32,734 bases of DNA from Chloroflexota bacterium (lineage in GTDB: Bacteria; Chloroflexota; Anaerolineae; JAAEKA01), in contig JAKQCW010000154.1 in the NCBI GenBank assembly GCA_029558955.1, forward strand, positions 1 to 32,734, given 5' to 3'. This document shows, piece by piece, positions 32,733 through 32,734 of the stretch; position 1 is the first letter of the stretch; the number at the start of each line of letters is the position of its first letter. Below the pieces are notes generated by a model. It ran no database searches, was not told the origin of the DNA, and worked only from the letters and a program-made list of their open reading frames with translations. Both the position numbers and the translations under genes were made by a program.

Positions 32733-32734
32733 GG

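Overview
The window is GC-rich bacterial chromosome, most probably from a Chloroflexota (Anaerolineae/Caldilineae-like) bacterium. This assignment is an inference from the gene set: a CUT1 sugar transporter without its own ATPase, a large GT39 membrane glycosyltransferase with an extracellular C-terminal domain, an alpha-2-macroglobulin lipoprotein next to a PBP1C-type enzyme, a TumE-type toxin-antitoxin pair, and many short palindromic and heptad repeats. No 16S rRNA or other definitive marker is present.

Left part (1-9706). A two-domain VOC/CatE-like gene has a near-consensus promoter ending at its start codon. It converges on a long minus-strand cluster. That cluster begins with four subunits of a biotin-dependent Na+-translocating decarboxylase (mmdA, mmdD, mmdC, mmdB) and runs on into AllH/YlbF-like, FdrA, a GNAT-Dabb fusion and AllG/YlbE-like genes. 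FdrA, AllG and AllH homologues form the E. coli oxamate carbamoyltransferase. Here they sit with a decarboxylase pump and without a carbamate kinase, which is the most interesting metabolic context in the window.

Middle (9.7-17.7 kb). An RNA island carries tRNA-Ser(CGA), tRNA-Ser(GGA) and a large-type SRP RNA, each with its own promoter-like signals. Next are a GT39 glycosyltransferase that has absorbed eight 42-bp in-frame repeats, a tRNA-Gly(CCC), a strongly promoted structured leader or small RNA ahead of a small SWIM zinc-finger gene, a lipid-flippase-like membrane protein, UDP-glucose dehydrogenase and holo-ACP synthase.

Right part (17.9-32.7 kb). A sugar ABC transporter (binding lipoprotein plus two permeases) is followed by a UroD/MtaA-like protein. 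Then come a TumE-like toxin-antitoxin module of visibly lower GC, a 2104-residue alpha-2-macroglobulin lipoprotein and pbpC. The last two probably act together in cell-envelope construction and protection. The window ends at another promoter immediately followed by an ATG.

Repeats are the strongest unexplained signal. A GDRPEQ-encoding element has spread in frame into two unrelated genes. Seven-base-period repeats occur in three places and supply the stop codon of the macroglobulin gene. A GGAGTCGAGGCTT-type palindrome occurs three times, two of them directly upstream of apparent leaderless promoters.
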